DNA of 64,000 nucleotides from Tubulanus polymorphus (taxonomy: Eukaryota; Nemertea; Palaeonemertea; Tubulaniformes; Tubulanidae). Each line of letters begins with the position of its first letter. Positions within the stretch are counted from its first letter, which is position 1. The stretch lies in assembly GCF_964204645.1 (NCBI RefSeq), contig NC_134032.1, positions 13,510,275 through 13,574,274 of the forward strand, written 5' to 3'. This document shows, in pieces, positions 1-11,799 of the stretch. Made by a program: the position numbers and the translations under genes. Below the pieces are notes generated by a model. It ran no database searches and was not told where the DNA came from. It worked only from the letters and a program-made list of their open reading frames with translations.

Positions 1-3000
1 CCATTCTGAAACACCTACTAATTCCGTGGTTAAACTTCGATGTATGTTCATGTCACCGATTCCGAACGCAAGTTTTCCAGATTTCTCTAATACAGCGCAG
101 TACGTCGCAGTCGACTGATCTTCATGCTGTATTATTGCACTCGTATCCTGCCAACATAGAACAGATTTTCATTAAACATTTTTAGAAAATTGGTTTCTAC
201 AAATGAAACTGGGTTAAAGTATCACAATGCTGGTATCAGTCAGCAGCCTGAAACCCCCCCCATAAGATATTCACCACTAGTATGAAGTGTAGACAATCAT
301 TTTTGAGAGTGTCGTCATGAAATGTCTAATATCTAGTGTTTGTAGTTCATTTTCAATGAAAAATGTCTAAGGCGAAGAGTACTGGACACACGTGAAGTGT
401 GGGCGATCATCAAGTTGAGGGGTGGGGGGTGATAATGTTACCACAATTGAAGGAATGATGATTGGTCTACGTACCATAAGTTCACTACAGTAGTCAAGAA
501 TGAGATCACCGGCATCATCACGACCGACGGCTGAAATCAGGAAAGGATCGTTTCCGAGTCGAGCGAGTCCGTCTGCTGTGTTCCTCGCAACTCCTCCGTA
601 CGAACGCTTTATCGAACCGGGGTACGTGCCTCCGTCCTTCTATAAACAATCAATTCAGAAATTGGAATTACATTTAAGCGCCCACGAGAAACCAACGCGA
701 CATTCAAATAGTGCTTTCCAAGGATGAAAATTTGCGACCCTGGACCCAGTTCCACAGTTGTGAATTAGAGTTAACTCTGAGTAAAAATTAGTTCATTTTC
801 AATGTTTTAACTCATAGTCAAATCTTAAACTCACGATTGTGGAACTGGGTCCAGTCTTACTGCCTCAAAACGACCTCAAACTATCCATCAGACTAGACTA
901 GGCCTACTTCAATATTGTTAATTTTGAGTTGGCTTATCAGAGCAGATTTAGCCTCTGGGATAGTTCTAAACTTACTTTGAAGGTTTCAGCTTCAATTTTA
1001 GTGACAAAATCAACAATAGATCCACCAATGACGACCTGATAATATATATAAGGCAAAATAGTTCCAAATGTAACATCAAATTTTATTAAGGACAGTAAAA
1101 TAGGCGAGACCCAGTTCCATGTCCAGGAATGGATCCAAGTCCAGTAATGTAATGTGTATTTAACTTACGGGTCTACGATGAGACTTCTTGCTTGTGTTTT
1201 TGCGACTTCTTCGGCTGCGTGCGGGATCCTTGTCACCATTTTGTAGTCGACTCAGTTCCACGGCAATTTTACTGCCGACATCTGCGTTGTTTTTGATCAA
1301 TTCGATGTCTAGATGAAATTGTGCGTGAAGAAATGCAACTAGCAGACGAAAGAAAACTAACAGAGTCCATCATACCATTAGCTATCCCGCCAGAACTTTT
1401 ATCTAGATTTTTAGCGCCTCCCAAATGAAATATTAGTCCGATCACATCCTTGACATCCTCGCTTGCCACGGTTTGATTGCTTCTCGTCAAAGCTCACGCC
1501 CAACACAAACCCTGACCTCAGTTCCTTCACTGGTCTATTACACTGCCAAAGATATCGAGCCAATCAGATGCGTTGTATTGATAGAGCAAATCTGCAGGTG
1601 AAAAATCTGATTTGCTTATTGGTGGCTGCTGAGCAACAACTTGTCTGCGAAACGAAATCTTAGGCGGTGTTATAGGCCGATGAAGAGTCTGCGGCCAGTC
1701 AGAGTTTGTGGTGGCGTGAGTTTCGATGGGAGGCAATCAAACCCTGGCAAGTGAGGACGGTCCCTTGATTAACTCAAGATTGATCTTTAGTGTCCATTTA
1801 ATAGTGCGATCGTTCATGAAATTTGAGAAATGATCGATCTGAAATTACGGATTAAAGGAATCTGAGAAATTGTCTGCGCTAGCTGTCTGATCCTTAATAT
1901 TGTTCAGAGCGGACAGTGCAATCCAGAGTATTCATCCATTTAAAATGCAAGCGGCGAGTGTCCTTAGAATGATTATTCCGCGATAAAAAGGATACTGGCT
2001 AGTAAAGATTTACCGGCAGTTAGTTCGTTGACTCTTCGCAAAATGAACGGAGTCACTTCTTTACCCTTAACACCTTGACTTCTACGAAAAAAGAAACGCA
2101 AATGCTCAAAAACAAACAACTGAAACAGTTTCTTTCTCCGTATATTGATACTTACTCCGCCTCTTTCAAAGCCTGTTGTATTTTGGATTCGATTTCTTCA
2201 CCGATATGGAACGTACTGGCTGGAATTGGTACAGCGAGCACCATTCCACTGCCCAAATCAAACGACAAATTTGCATCTGAAATATTAAAACAATTTGGAT
2301 TGAAGAATATGTGAGATTTTTTTCTGAAATATCACTTTTGAGATCGAGAAGCCCTTAATTTTAAAGTAGGCCTACTTAACTTAAATAAGAGATCAATTTT
2401 AAACAAATTACTGATTTTTGCGAGATAGACAGAGCCGTTATAGATCAGGGAATACTTGGGGACTTCAGACTCTTTTCTTGAAAATCAGGTAATTTTGAGT
2501 TTTTGGTGGGTAAGTGACACAAGGAGCTTCTTGAGAAGAAACAGCCCTCACAGAAGATTTTTTATAATTCGATCATGGAATTTTTTGTCAAGGGTGTGGG
2601 AGATATCAGGTAAATTGACTTTTTGGTGGTTATTTTTTAGGCTAGTGGCGAGTGGCGCAAGGAACCACTTGAGAAGAAAAAGCCCCCATTGCGGATATCT
2701 TATTATCTAATCAGGGAGTTTTTGGTTAAGGGACTGGGAAACAGAAGGGAATCATGGATTATCTGCTCTGTAAGAAACTTGTTAAGAATGCTTAGACTTC
2801 AACATTGAACTTACTGATTAATCTGGCTGCGTCTAACGGGTTATTTACATTATGCGGAGCGTCAAATCCGGAATTCGGGGTGAAGAAGGCCGGGAATTGT
2901 TTATTTTCGCCGTAAGTCGCGACGCAGACGCCTTGCGTCTCTAGATATTCCAACGTGCGTCCGATATCGAGGATCGATTTCACACCGGCCGAAACGACGC

Positions 3001-5670
3001 AGACTGGAGTTCGTCCGAGTTCGGTAAGGTCAGCGCTAACATCCATACCTTTATCGAATAAACATAGGACATATACAATAATTACAATGAGTGCCAGTAA
3101 AACTCATTCCTGGGTTCAGTTTCATGAAACGTTTAAGCTTTATGAATTCTTGTCCTCGTTAAAAACAACTACTAACTAATAGAAATTGAACCAAAAATAT
3201 GAGTTTAACTTTTTCATGCTCAGCTGTGCAGATACCTATGACAGATATCTCTGAAAGTGGTCTCGAGTCTCTCAAGACTGGCCTTCAGTTGTTAGATTGG
3301 CTATGGGACCAAAATGAGTTAAGACTGGTCTTAAGTTGTCAGTTTGGTTATAGAACCAAAATGAACTAAGACTGGTCAGATATCTCCGAAAGAGGTTTCT
3401 CAATACTGGTATTCAGAGGCAAGATAGATCATAGGACCAAAATGAGTGTAAGGATACTCACTGGATTCGGCTCCTCTGTGAACGCCACCTATACCTCCCG
3501 TTACGAATATAGGAATACCGACTTTATGTGCGGCGATCATTGTGCCGGATACGGTCATACCACCGTACAGCTCCTGAAATCATAGCAAACAATTCATCTA
3601 TTAGATCAGTTGTGCCTGTTGTTACAGAGCTTGTAAGCAACACAAAACGGCGTGGAAGAAGAAATATTGAGACTACGTGTTTACTTTATGACGTTCTATT
3701 GATAAGTAAGGATTCACACATACAAAGATAAACCAGGAACACGTGGTACAAAACACATGGTACAATAAAGGTCAAAAGTTCATGTAACCGCAACCACAAA
3801 CTAAAACTACTTATGCATATTACCAAAAATTCATAAAGACTAGTCTTTATGAATTTTTGATATAACTCATATCATAGGTTTTGGATAATACTATAAACAA
3901 CAGTGCCTTCGACCTTTTAAGTTTAAATTAGTTCATTTTGTAAATTTTTGTCAAATTCTACTCTAGATGGCTCGCAGGTCAACAAGTAATAATTTTCAGC
4001 ACTTCGAGACATTTTTGTGAAAAACTTCTCCAAAAAGTGGCACGAAGTAGTTCTTAGTAGATGTGCTATAAAACATGAGATGTTAAACGAATGAAATTTC
4101 CGACCTTTCCAAGAACGACTGGTAGGTCACGACGCGAGGTTTTAATTGCTGGATACTTCAAACTGGACAACGACTCTAATTCTTTAGTGGTCAATCCTGA
4201 AAAAAAAAACAATAAATAATAAACCCCTTCATTATAAACCCCTTAAAGGGATTTCAATTATATGATCCGCATTGATATCCTTACACCCATTATCCAGCAC
4301 TAGCATTTCATTCTGGGGAAGTGAAAATTGTGAATTTTGTGCAATAAATTGAAAACCTGGGGAAAAGGGGTAAACATTAAATTGCTAGTGAAAGCCCAGG
4401 GAGGCCATTGACCTGGAAAGTTCCGGGATCAAATGAAATCTGGAAAATTTTTTTAAAAATTTGGGAAAACCCAAGAAATTTGATAAATTCTGGCAAAAAC
4501 CTGGAAAACTCAGGGAATTCGGATATGTTATAGACTACACTACGCATTTCCTTATCAATATGTGATACGTGAAAAATGAATGAATTGTAATATTTTAGGC
4601 CTAAATTTCACCAATCACCTCAGGGAATTTTGTATTACACCGTGGGAAACTTAAAAAAATTTGTAAATGGAGGATAGAAATGGATTGCTACAAATGGATT
4701 GCTAATTCAAATTAACCTATATGAACTTTTCCTTTGAGTACGGCAATCGTTGCAGGTACAGCACCATTTGATCTCACTATCTCTTCTACTTGTTTGGCCG
4801 TTCTGAAAAAAGGCGGTTAAGAAGACAAAACTTAATAAGTGACGCTGGTAGAATGAGGACTCGGCCATTAGAATATCTAATTCTAAATTGAGTAACACAA
4901 TTACAAAGTTTCGAGTTAGATTTTACTCTGAGGGAAACCACTGTAATGACGAGAGAAATCCCACAATAACGAAGCCAAAATTGAAAAATTCTATATCAGA
5001 ATGATTGTATTCGAGGAGCGACGTTTCGGCTAACAACTGTTAGCCATCATTAGGTGTCTGGATGATGTATGCCTAATGATGGCTAACAGTTGTTAGCCGA
5101 AACGTCGCTCCTCGAATACAATCATTCTGATATGGAATTTTTCAATTTTGGCTTCGTTATTGTGGGATTTCTCTCGTCATCAACATACACGGATATTGTG
5201 TATCTTCTCGTCAAACCACTGTAATATTTCATTTTCAATTCATTTCTGTAAATATTTAAGTACCAGTACTTGGTAAACAGTTCCACAGTTTTGAGATTCA
5301 CTTAGAAACAAGTTCACTTTCAATGAACCCACTCTTTAAGTCAAATCTTAACTCCTCATTCATCAGTTCTACAATTTGGAGTTAGAAATTTGACTCAAGA
5401 GTCATCTAAATAGTTACTAAAGCCTAAGCCACAAGAAATTTTGTACACCTACTGAAGATTGTCTGGATACGGCATTCCATGCGTGATAATAGTGCTCTCT
5501 AAAGCCACTAGGGGGCGCTTCTCAGCAATAGCGCTGTCGACTTCTTCAGATAAAACAATATAATCTTTACCAAACTGCGATGATGAATGAAGCCAGCATT
5601 TACAACTATGTAATTTCTGTTTAGTCGTCACTAATAAAGATTTTGCTGTCCTTGTAGCCAATCGATACAT
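1..5670 (-). CDS. Bifunctional pseudouridine-5'-phosphate glycosidase / PfkB-family kinase (3' end outside window)
   Basis: Eleven exons join in phase: 5453-5670, 4717-4802, 4105-4196, 3462-3573, 2815-3048, 2156-2276, 1996-2081, 1169-1308, 976-1035, 475-639 and 147 to the edge (a possible donor GTAGGT lies near position 20). The ATG at 5670 opens a basic, Ser/Thr-rich N-terminus that could target mitochondria. The glycosidase domain (about residues 37-340) shows [42 protein letters not shown] and IELIKNNA. Lys193 in SAGVKSILD aligns with the Schiff-base lysine of bacterial PsuG. A basic linker (about 345-363) leads to a PfkB kinase domain starting [10 protein letters not shown], with GGVARN and [10 protein letters not shown]. 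In this family the kinase makes pseudouridine 5'-phosphate and the glycosidase splits it to uracil and ribose 5-phosphate. The donors of exons 2 (GTTAAT) and 3 (GTCGGA) are weak. The kinase C-terminal half is not in the window. Confidence 0.9.
740..854. repeat. Short inverted-repeat element, family A (MITE-like)
   Basis: The element begins CTGGACCCAGTTCCACAG and ends with the reverse complement. The interior is a degenerate palindrome around GTTAACTC and TTCATTTTCAATG. It lies in an intron of the pseudouridine-degradation gene. Relatives sit at 24042-24247, 37783-37896, 56796-56903 and 59238-59403, with fragments near 5275-5375, 22790-22995 and 35380-35420. Confidence 0.75.
1454..1758. repeat. 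Inverted-repeat element, family B (MITE-like)
   Basis: The left arm starts CATCCTCGCTTGCCA. The right arm, read in reverse complement, starts CGTCCTCACTTGCCAGGG, and the similarity continues for about 90 bp through GATTGC..., CTCACGCC and ACAAACC. CCTTGA flanks both sides and may be a target duplication. The same family occurs at 57596-57847, with a terminal fragment at 11945-11965. Confidence 0.7.
4946..5180. repeat. Fold-back element with ~105-bp arms, hammerhead-like centre
   Basis: This is a near-perfect palindrome with outer ends ATGACGAGAGAAATCCCAC and its complement. Each arm carries GGCTAAC ... GTTAGCC followed by GAAACG, arranged like stem II plus the GAAA strand of a hammerhead ribozyme. 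The preceding segment reads CTAATGA, not the canonical CTGATGA. It lies in the first intron of the pseudouridine gene. Relatives are at 12673-12879 and, as a half copy, 60962-61062. Confidence 0.7.
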
Positions 5671-6879
5671 TTCGCTGCTGTGAGAAAAAAGGTCTGATGA
5701 CTGTTTGATGGCCGTGGGGAGAGAAGGAGCAGGAGTCTGTTTGTTTTTGCTTTAGCCTGTCTCTTCTGATCTTGGTTTGCCACGACTAACCCTATTGGAT
5801 TGAACATTTAACCTCATAACGGGACCAAAGCCTTTGATGTGTTGCCTGCATGCTGTTGTAGCTGTAAGAGCCAAGACTCAAACCCGCCTGTCACTCAGCA
5901 CAGATGGAAGGCTAGACGTAGAGAAAGGACCAGTCTCCAATAGAAAGTAGTGTCTTGCCGTTTCACTTGGTTCTCCGACTGGGTTGGGGGTTATCTGGTA
6001 AGGTCGACCCATGTCTGAATGTCACACATCTCTACAAAATTGTTTTTGGGAAAAACGGCTGGATACAAGACTAGGTCGACCCGAGGACTTATGCGAAAGC
6101 CCGAGCCGAGCGAGTGGAGTGGCGAGTTGTGCCTGTGGTGGGTGGATAAAGGAAAGTCGGATTTAATGCCGAGAAAGAGGTGTCCAACTCTAGGAGTTGA
6201 CTGACAGAAAACTGGAAGGTTTGAGAAGGGGTGAAGTATTAATTTTTCTTACTGATATGTTTTTATGATTAACAGATTAATTAATAATCCTTAATTAAGA
6301 GGGCGACGACGTTTCCGCAGCTAGTTCACACAGCTCTACAACCTTGAGAAAATGACTGATTTTCACCGAACAATGAGTGGTGGCAGCACTGATTGGTCAA
6401 AGTTCACTGAGTCTCACAATTTACAAAGTGGCAGCACTGGACGGTGAACGTTAAGCGAAACTCGGCTACCGGAGTCCACTGGATTCGCACGGCGTCAGCG
6501 GGTTTCCAAAATACACACTATTTCGTTTTTATGGGCAAACCCGCTTAAAGCTGATCGGCTCAATACGATTTTTTTTAATCTGGATAATATTTGCAGTCCA
6601 TTTGTTCATCAATATACAAGAAAATGGCTTTGAATCCAAAGTTCCCGTTTAGCGGATTGAACTAGTGTGTGTGTTAGTCCCAAATGATCCGAATTAGGTG
6701 GATTCTACTAAATACCTTTATCGTCATCAACATGGCCCGGATGCAATGGCAATAATGATTGGCATAGAAAAGTGAATCGGTGGCATCATCGGTTTCGGAA
6801 TTTCCGCCTGGTTTTGATTTACCGAAAACATCATCACGAGTCACTCTGAGTGGGCTTACTCGACCGAATGAGCAACGTT
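5671..6879. other. Intergenic spacer, no gene seen
   Basis: This is the upstream side of the pseudouridine-degradation gene. No convincing exon is visible. At 6310-6480 there are scattered pieces such as GGCAGCACTG and GACGGTGAACG that belong to the family seen at 51870-52045 and 63595-63750. Confidence 0.5.
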
Positions 6880-7011
6880 CGATGTCCGGGTAACGACCAA
6901 ACTAAATGGTCGTATGACTTAGTTTGGGTGAGAACTGATGCGACTGTTTACCCAGGAGCATATGGAGCTATTGGTATATGGAACGGGAAAACGCCAATTC
7001 CCGCTGGATAA
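6880..7011 (+). pseudogene. C-terminal relic of the FkbM-type methyltransferase gene
   Basis: Reading from 6880, 43 codons and a TAA match the last 43 codons of the FkbM gene at 10177, on the opposite strand. Shared segments include RCPGND, TKW, VWVRTDATVYPGAY, IWNGK and the final PAG. By eye about nine in ten bases agree. Nothing convincing from the rest of the domain precedes it, so this is a truncated copy, probably from a duplication. An upstream exon lost to rearrangement cannot be excluded. Confidence 0.8.
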
Positions 7012-7805
7012 GTTCCGTTCTGGGTGACGGACTGACACGTGCTAATATCTTTGGCGCGCTCTTGGCGTTGTCAAGCTGGATTATACCCATCGTTCATAAT
7101 CAAGAAACGACATCGAAGTTTTCACCAACATTTATTGGCAAGAACGTGTTTTGTTTTGGTATTTCTAGTGTAGGGGACGCGTTCTCCGACTGTATGTCCG
7201 CGGCCTCTGGGGCTTTGAAGCTATTCTCAGAACTAAAAACCTGTCATGCCATGCCATACCATATTACTGAAATCTGTGCTTGGTTTTTATGCAAAAATAA
7301 TCGTATTCTAAAGGATGAAAATCTATTGTTAACTTTCATGATCGGATTATAGCTTTCAAATTTAGAATGCGTGCCAAATCATATGTGTATATGCAGGACA
7401 CGAGGAATACCCGTAAGTCGAACCGCGCACTCTCGTCACGCACAATCAGTGGATTCAATATCCTCGACCTGCCTACGTCCAGTCCCAAGATTTGATACAC
7501 TTCGCCGGCGAAACGCAATCTTAACTCAGTACTCAATGAACTACGAGAAATAAGGTAACTATTTCCATCGGTTTTTCGTGCGCATCCAAAAGCCTTTGAA
7601 ATTTCAAAACCCATAATGCATAATTTCATTCAGGCCTGATAAACATGTGCCGTTGCGATGGTAAACACTGCAATATTTACAGGATATTGTTTGAATTATA
7701 GATTTATTCTCTCGCGCTGACCATACGTTGACTCGTTATTCTGACCACTACTGGAGTATAGACTAATCGCAACTCGAATCATATCATATCTCACCTATTC
7801 GGAAA

Positions 7806-8876
7806 ATGCGGCAAATCGGTTTAATCTTTTCTATTATCGGTTTAAGCGTTGTTTTGATAGTGACAGGATTTATTGCAACCCGCTGGCGCTACGTAGGATC
7901 AACGTCATCCGGAAGAGTCCTCGCTTACGGCGCATCTTCAAACTTTCTGACAAACGTTGAACGCCAACGACGGCCATATCCTTCAAAACTGCCAGCGCCG
8001 GAAGTGATAAAGTTCCCGCAGAATCCATTTCCGGTAATGACTGTCTGGTTTATGGGTCGCACTGGTAACTTGATGTTCCAATACGCGGCGCTGTGTGCTA
8101 TTTCTAAACACTATGACGTCATACCGGTCATTCCGGTTGATTTCAAACTAGCGACGGCTTTCGAATTGACAGCGCCTTCTATAACGATCAAAGCAGACAG
8201 CATCAAAACCGTCCTCGGAGAAAAAAGCGCGGGTAAATTCGATCCCGGGACTCGTGATTTACGTAAGAAAATCAGCGGTGTGTTCGCCAGCCGTATCTGG
8301 GGTTATTTACAGTCGTGGAAATATTTTCAAAATGAAACCGACGAAATTCGTAAACAATTCACGTTCCGAAAACACATAAAAATGGCCGCCGAAAATTTCG
8401 TACAGCGTAGCGCGTACAATCTTTCATTGCTCACTAGCGCCAAAATTACGACTATCGGCATACATATAAGACGCGGCGATACTACGACGTCAAAACACTT
8501 ATCAGATATGGGTTACGTCACAGTTCCGGTCAGCTATATAGAAAATGCGATGGACCGTATGACGTCATTGTACGGTGAAAACGTACTGTTTATTGTTGCC
8601 TCAGATGATATTCCGTGGTGCGAGAAAAACGTACCCAGAAAAAATGTGAATGTGGTTTTTTCTAAAGCGAAAGACCCGGCTTTAGATCTTGCTATATTGT
8701 CATCCTGCGATCACGTGATCATTTCGACTGGTTCGTTCGGTTGGTGGGCGGCCTGGTTAGCAAATGGAACGACCATATATTACAAGGATTGGCCGCGAGA
8801 AAATTCGACACTGGCACGAGAGTTCAGTCATGAGGATTATTTTCCGCCGTATTGGATCGGTTTATCCGGAAAGTGA
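7806..8876 (+). CDS. Galactoside alpha-1,2-fucosyltransferase-like, GT11 family (copy 1)
   Basis: A single-exon 356-aa reading frame starting with ATG at 7806. A short cytoplasmic tail and a transmembrane segment (about 5-26) indicate a type II Golgi protein. A variable stem follows to about residue 76. The GT11 catalytic domain shows GRTGNLMFQYAA (84-95), HIRRGD (220-225, the GDP-fucose binding motif) and STGSFGWWAAWLA (307-319). The family moves fucose from GDP-fucose to galactose or a related acceptor; the acceptor cannot be read from sequence. The length is normal. Copies 2 and 3 at 58031 and 61809 share long identical stretches and also the bases ATTCGGAAAATG around this start codon, which supports it. 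The FkbM gene lies 1.3 kb downstream, convergent. Confidence 0.9.
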   Translation: MRQIGLIFSIIGLSVVLIVTGFIATRWRYVGSTSSGRVLAYGASSNFLTNVERQRRPYPSKLPAPEVIKFPQNPFPVMTVWFMGRTGNLMFQYAALCAISKHYDVIPVIPVDFKLATAFELTAPSITIKADSIKTVLGEKSAGKFDPGTRDLRKKISGVFASRIWGYLQSWKYFQNETDEIRKQFTFRKHIKMAAENFVQRSAYNLSLLTSAKITTIGIHIRRGDTTTSKHLSDMGYVTVPVSYIENAMDRMTSLYGENVLFIVASDDIPWCEKNVPRKNVNVVFSKAKDPALDLAILSSCDHVIISTGSFGWWAAWLANGTTIYYKDWPRENSTLAREFSHEDYFPPYWIGLSGK

Positions 8877-10176
8877 AAGATCCTGTTTCCGGTTAGGGGG
8901 CGCCAGTCTTGACTCGATACGTCCAGCTCAGACGCAGAATTAATTTCTAAAATTTCTAGATGGTAACATTCCATATTCCCTAAATTCTCTAGGTTTCGAC
9001 TTTCTAGTCATCTCAGTTTAAGATTTGCCGCGGCGTTATAATTTTGTTCAATCAAGGAAATTTGATTTTCCTTAGCGTTTTTGGTTTTTGTGATCTGAAC
9101 TCAGTGTGAGTTTCATCTGTCAATACTTGAAAAGAATCTCTGTGTCGTCATTCTTAATTCCCAGAATATTTTTCATATCATCTCAATTTTAAGCACATGT
9201 AGTGAAATAAAAAAAGGTTCAGTCATAGTTGTTACATTAATTTCTACTTGCATCAGTTTCTTCATAGCAGGTTTAGGAAATCTTTCAGGCGGCTTCAGTG
9301 TCTTAATCAGCAGGACTCAATAGACGTACACCTTAGGGGTCATTCATTTATTACGTACGCATTAGGGGAGGGGAGGGGTCAGTGCAATTGCGTACTGTAA
9401 TGCTTAATGTATACGAAAAAATGGCCGATTTTGCGTACAGAGGGGGAGGGGGGTTGAAAAATTCAAATTTTATGCGTACGTAATAAATGAATGATCCCTT
9501 ACCAATCGTCGTCGACAGTTTTATCTTGAAATTAGCGGCCAGCAAAAAGAAAAACATTGTTGACTTTTTACGAATTGCAGTGCGATTGTTTGCTACTTTG
9601 ATGTCTCAATGCTCTGATAGGGCTTCAAATCAATTTCTCAGGGGAGGGCCTCCGACCCAAAACACGAATTCCTCGCAACAGAACGATGATGACGACGAAC
9701 GCGATGATGTATTACACAAGTTAATTTCTTACCACAGATTTTCTAAAATTTCAAAATACAAAGAACACAATCTCTGCGCAATAACTTTCTTAAAGTTTCT
9801 TAACAACAAACAAGTGAATTTCCCCTGCTGGTACACGCGTATATATTAACATTAAATTAATTCAAATTATTGTAACAGCCTGTAAGATAATTTGATTGTT
9901 TATTTCAAGTTATCCAGTCGTTCGGAACTTCCTCGGCCACATAAGAATGTTTTGCCTTACTTTTTGTTACGACGCCCTGACTGTACAGTCGGGGAACACG
10001 TTTCCACAACAGAAAAAAAACCTATATCTACATGTAGTTCTCTGTACAGCGCGGCAATATAGAACAAACAAAAATATTCGTGCCGAAAATCGTGAATAGA
10101 AGAGTTCTATGGAAACTTCAAATATGTTTTCGCTGTATAAAATGACAACGTCAAATGCGCGAAGAGAGACTCTTGA
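8877..10176. other. Intergenic spacer between fucosyltransferase and FkbM gene
   Basis: The first bases after the stop (TTTCCGGTTAGGGGGCGCC) resemble the 3' flanks of the other two fucosyltransferases. A short inverted-repeat element is at 9336-9499. A 120-codon open frame at 9487-9849 starts inside that element, has no recognisable domain and is not called as a gene. Confidence 0.5.
9336..9499. repeat. Inverted-repeat element, family C (MITE-like)
   Basis: The left end reads GGGGTCATTCATTTATTACG and continues TACGCA. The right end is the reverse complement with one change. A G-rich stretch lies just inside. A shorter copy is at 24344-24434. Confidence 0.75.
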
Positions 10177-11202
10177 TTATCCAGCGGGAACTCGTGGCTT
10201 TCCGTTCCATATACGAATAGCTTCATATGCTCCAGGGTAAACGGTGGCATCAGTTCTCACCCAAACTACGTCATACGGCCATTTAGTGTGGTCGTTACCC
10301 GGACATCGAGCGCCGTTCAGAGCGGTTTGAAAACATTGATAGCCCAGTTTATACATCAGCGCTACCATACGATTACCAGTCTCTCCTAACTTAACCATCA
10401 CCCATTCCATTTGTATAAAGGGTATATCTACAACTTTCAATAACCCATCGAGATTTCGAAAAGCCTTGTACTCGTAACCCTGAATATCGATCTTAATCAT
10501 AGCTCGTTTGAATTTTATCAACGGTATCAAATCTGTCACTAGAATCGTTCTAACTTGAAACTTCACTGCGGCGTTATAACCATAGGTTAAATTCAAATTG
10601 CTATCGGTAAGGTATGAACCGCCGTTGTTGCTGTGATGTTGATGAAACGTTGCTTCTGTTCTAGCGTCCGATAAACCGTTCTGTACCAAAACCGCGCCGG
10701 TCAGATGGCCTTTATGAATCGACATTCTGATTCGGCGCAGATTCCCCGCTTTAGGATCGACCGCAACGACTTTACGACCGCTTTTTAGCGCCGTTACCGT
10801 AAAAGCGCCGACATTCGATCCGAAATCGAATAGGTTCAAATTCGGGTCGCGACGGAAAAGTTCTTCCATAAGTCCGGTTATGTGGGGTTCCCAGGAGCCT
10901 TGGTCCAGTAGAGTAGCCGATACGACGTTGTCAACTGTCCTGTTGTAAACGCAGATAGGTGTCACCCCTGCATATCTGGTTTTAAGCGAGGTACAGGGAA
11001 TAACAGGCGTGTCCGGTTCCCGGGTGTCAACAGGATAGACGATCACTTCCGATGACTTGCTCATGACGAATTTGTAAACTTCACCGGCGAATGAATGTTT
11101 GGTCATTCCGAACGCGTCGAAATGTGCGTAGGATAACACTAGAAATCCCACGGCTAAAACACTGGCGGTGATCGCGCAGATCTTCAGCGCTGAAATTCCA
11201 AC
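10177..11202 (-). CDS. FkbM-family methyltransferase, type II membrane protein (5' end unresolved)
   Basis: The open frame ends at 10177 and extends upstream to 11235, but there it only has a TTG. A polypyrimidine tract ending CGACAG places a likely acceptor at 11203, so the exon probably starts at 11202 with the initiator in an unseen upstream exon. The first in-frame ATG inside (FGMTKHS) would remove the membrane anchor. A hydrophobic segment (ICAITASVLAVGFLVL) follows the acceptor. The methyltransferase core shows LFDFGSNVGAFTV (SAM-binding glycine loop), VVAVDP and MIKIDIQGYEY. FkbM proteins are SAM-dependent O-methyltransferases. Secreted-pathway versions may methylate sugars, but the substrate here is unknown. 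A truncated copy lies at 6880-7011. Confidence 0.82.
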   Translation of the reverse strand, partial: VGISALKICAITASVLAVGFLVLSYAHFDAFGMTKHSFAGEVYKFVMSKSSEVIVYPVDTREPDTPVIPCTSLKTRYAGVTPICVYNRTVDNVVSATLLDQGSWEPHITGLMEELFRRDPNLNLFDFGSNVGAFTVTALKSGRKVVAVDPKAGNLRRIRMSIHKGHLTGAVLVQNGLSDARTEATFHQHHSNNGGSYLTDSNLNLTYGYNAAVKFQVRTILVTDLIPLIKFKRAMIKIDIQGYEYKAFRNLDGLLKVVDIPFIQMEWVMVKLGETGNRMVALMYKLGYQCFQTALNGARCPGNDHTKWPYDVVWVRTDATVYPGAYEAIRIWNGKPRVPAG

Positions 11203-11799
11203 CTGTCGGAAAAAAGACAAAAATCGATGTAACAAGTACGTGTAGGCCTACATTTTTAACAACAAGGGCCGAATCAAGACCATTTTGACCTATGGGTGTC
11301 TATGTCTGGGTAGGCATCGTGTGATCGAGAAAATATTAAATGTTGGAAAATTCTGTTTCAGAAAGAAATGTTCACCGGCGTTTTATTCAGTGAATTCCTA
11401 TCCGAAATTCGATATATGGTGTTATATTCGGCGATTCCGGTTGCCCTAGTGAGTTTTTTTTATCGTACAATCTAACTTTGAATGATCATATTGTGGACTT
11501 TTAAAATGGGGTCTTAACCAGTAATCACAATCAGCCGTGTCTGGTGCGTGGTGTGTGCGTGGCCACGTGGTGAAAGAGAAAATCACCGATGACAACGCTT
11601 TGCCTCGCTACTTTGAAGATCCCTTAAAACAACAACTCTCTTAAAGATGATGCGATGAATAAGTTCAGCTTCGTAACATGTTTAAAAATATATCTTTTTT
11701 CGAATTGTTTACCTTCGACATTTTTCGATCGTTTCGATTTGTGAATTTGAACGATGTCTCCGCGCGGCACGATCTTACTCATCGCAATCGGGTGTAGTA

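Noticed and set aside
7336-7629. Minus-strand frame with FAGEVY, reminiscent of the FkbM stem region
   Set aside because: Only a six-residue match and about 24 similar bases; it could be another relic of the FkbM duplication but is too weak to annotate.
9487-9849. 120-codon plus-strand frame
   Set aside because: It starts within the end of a family C element, has no domain and no visible splice partners.
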